Assembly (NCBI RefSeq): GCF_009755665.1
Contig: NZ_CP046622.1
Span: forward strand, 682,001 to 746,000
Reading direction: 5' to 3'
Source of the DNA: Variovorax paradoxus
GTDB lineage: Bacteria; Pseudomonadota; Gammaproteobacteria; Burkholderiales; Burkholderiaceae_C
Length of the DNA: 64,000 bases
Shown: piece by piece, positions 62,628-64,000 of the stretch
Layout: the number at the start of each line of letters is the position of its first letter
How positions within the stretch are numbered: position 1 is the stretch's first letter
Made by a program: the position numbers and the translations under genes
Notes under the pieces: model-generated
The model's database searches: none
The model's input: only the letters and a program-made list of their open reading frames with translations
Told to the model about the DNA's origin: nothing

Positions 62628-63998
62628 TCAAACCACCGGCACCCGCACCGAATCCGCAGAATTCACTTGGCGTCGGTACAGCAACAACGTGGCCACGAGC
62701 CCGCAGACGGCAGCGGCAGTCATCCATAAACCCGGCGCGCCCTTGTCGCCCGTCATCTCGATCAGGCCCGTGGCAATGGCCGGTGTGAAACCGCCGAACA
62801 GTGCGGTGGCCAGGCTGTAGGCCAGCGAAAAGCCGGCGGTGCGCACGTTGACCGGCATCACCTCGGTGAGCGCCACCACCATCGCACCGTTGTAGCTCGC
62901 GTAGAGGAACGACAGCCACAGCTCCACTTCGAGCATGCGCGCGAAGCTCGGCGCGCCCACCAGCCACTTGAGCGACGGGTACGCGGTGAGGATGGTCAGT
63001 GCCGTGAACAGGGTCAACAGCGGCTTGCGGCCCACGCGGTCGGAGAGCGCGCCCATGATCGGCAGCCAGATGAAGTTGGAGACGGCCACGCACAACGTGA
63101 CGATCAGCGCATCGGTCGTGCTCAGGTGCAGCACCGACTTGCCGAAGGTGGGCGTGTAGACCGTGATCAGGTAGAACGACACGGTGGTCATCGACACCAG
63201 CATCATTCCCGCGACCACGAGGCCCCAGTTGGCGATCATCGACTGGAAGATCTCGCGTGCGTCAGGCCGGTGCTTGCGCGCCATGAACTCTTCGGTCTCT
63301 TGCAGCGAACGTCGGATGACGAACAGCACCGGCACGATCAGGCAGCCGACGAAGAACGGGATTCGCCAGTAGAAGTCGCCGATTTGCTGCGAGGTGAAGG
63401 TCACGTTCAGCCAGTAGCCGAGCGCTGCCGCCACGATGATTGCCACCTGTTGGCTGGCCGACTGCCAGCTCACGTAAAAGCCCTTGCGCCCCGGCGTGGC
63501 CATCTCGGAAAGGTAGACCGAGACACCGCCCAGTTCCACGCCCGCCGAGAAGCCCTGCAGCAGCCGCCCGACCAGCACCAGCAGCGGCGCCGCGAAGCCG
63601 ATGGTCGAGTAGGCCGGCACGCAGGCGATGAGCAGGGTGCCGAGCGCCATCAGCGCGAGCGTTGCGATCAGACCCTTGCGGCGGCCCACGCGATCGACGT
63701 AGGCACCGAGAAAAATCGCGCCCAGCGGCCGCATCAGGAAGCCGGCGCCAAAGGTCATGAAGGTCAGCATCAGCGAGGCGAACTCGTCCCCCGCCGGGAA
63801 GAAGGCCTTCGAGATCTGCGTGGCGTAGAAGCCGAACAGGAAGAAGTCGAACATCTCCATGAAATTGCCGCCCGTCACGCGCAGGACGGTGGCGAATTTC
63901 GAGGAAGAGGAGGACGTCGAAGCAGCGGCTGAAGCGGCAGTGCCTGAAGAGGCGCGGGCGGCCGGGCCCGATTGCGCGGCGGTGTGCGCAGGATTCAT
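62628..63998 (-). CDS. MFS transporter, MHS (citrate/proton-type) family
   Basis: A 456-aa symporter with twelve predicted TM helices and an Ala/Ser-rich N-terminus (about 1-34). MHS signatures are [80 protein letters not shown] and a second RVGRKPLL. Such proteins import citrate, ketoglutarate or related acids with protons. The ATG at 63998 is two bases from the window edge, so an earlier start cannot be excluded. Confidence 0.9.
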   Translation of the reverse strand: MNPAHTAAQSGPAARASSGTAASAAASTSSSSSKFATVLRVTGGNFMEMFDFFLFGFYATQISKAFFPAGDEFASLMLTFMTFGAGFLMRPLGAIFLGAYVDRVGRRKGLIATLALMALGTLLIACVPAYSTIGFAAPLLVLVGRLLQGFSAGVELGGVSVYLSEMATPGRKGFYVSWQSASQQVAIIVAAALGYWLNVTFTSQQIGDFYWRIPFFVGCLIVPVLFVIRRSLQETEEFMARKHRPDAREIFQSMIANWGLVVAGMMLVSMTTVSFYLITVYTPTFGKSVLHLSTTDALIVTLCVAVSNFIWLPIMGALSDRVGRKPLLTLFTALTILTAYPSLKWLVGAPSFARMLEVELWLSFLYASYNGAMVVALTEVMPVNVRTAGFSLAYSLATALFGGFTPAIATGLIEMTGDKGAPGLWMTAAAVCGLVATLLLYRRQVNSADSVRVPVV

Positions 63999-64000
63999 CT

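Overview
The window is GC-rich chromosomal DNA from a betaproteobacterium, most likely Comamonadaceae and Variovorax-like. This is judged from the gene repertoire: Bug-type binding protein, Ala/Lys-tailed HU, cyanide-insensitive bd oxidase, hemE next to priA, and c-di-GMP and PAS kinase genes. It is an inference, not a database match. No prophage, transposase, CRISPR array or rRNA operon was found. One tRNA is present.

Layout. 1-3.4 kb: leftward TonB receptor module (PepSY protein, receptor, DUF2946 protein). 3.5-6.9 kb: CHASE2 histidine kinase and OmpR-type regulator. 7.3-15 kb: mixed and stress-type genes (PLD-like protein, chemoreceptor lacking a periplasmic domain, hydrolase, DUF427 protein, tRNA-Arg(CCG), SDR, methyltransferase, DnaJ-like zinc-finger peptide, a possible PD-(D/E)XK protein, a DksA/TraR-like protein). 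14.7-22.9 kb: one compact leftward operon with a CtaG-type assembly factor, a PQQ alcohol dehydrogenase with the lanthanide DYD motif, a XoxJ-like binding protein, a lipoprotein cytochrome c, and oxidase subunits II (with CuA and heme c), I and III plus a small membrane protein. Several of these genes overlap by ATGA. 23-25.8 kb: groES-groEL with a candidate heat-shock promoter. 26-31.6 kb: glycosyltransferase, glucan debranching enzyme and a Tat-exported alginate-lyase-like lipoprotein. 31.6-37.8 kb: DUF3883 protein, SMP-30 lactonase, CydAB with a 53-aa DUF2474 subunit, and a periplasmic carbonic anhydrase. 37.8-43 kb: amidase, Bug protein, two LysR regulators and HU. 43-51.7 kb: an orphan TRAP binding protein coupled to a GGDEF-EAL protein, then a diguanylate cyclase and a hybrid kinase. 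51.7-64 kb: nadE, pldA, a lipoprotein, a Rep helicase, an AEC transporter, a ClpP-fold protein, priA, hemE and an MHS-type transporter.

The most interesting locus is the dehydrogenase/oxidase operon. It appears to encode a whole periplasmic alcohol-to-oxygen electron chain, and its subunit I lacks both the K-channel lysine and the D-channel aspartate while keeping the metal ligands. Second-tier signals are two consensus DnaA boxes upstream of priA, a 256-bp imperfect inverted repeat upstream of hemE, a TRAP binding protein translationally coupled to a c-di-GMP enzyme without any permease, and a hairpin that pairs with the start codon of the alginate lyase gene.
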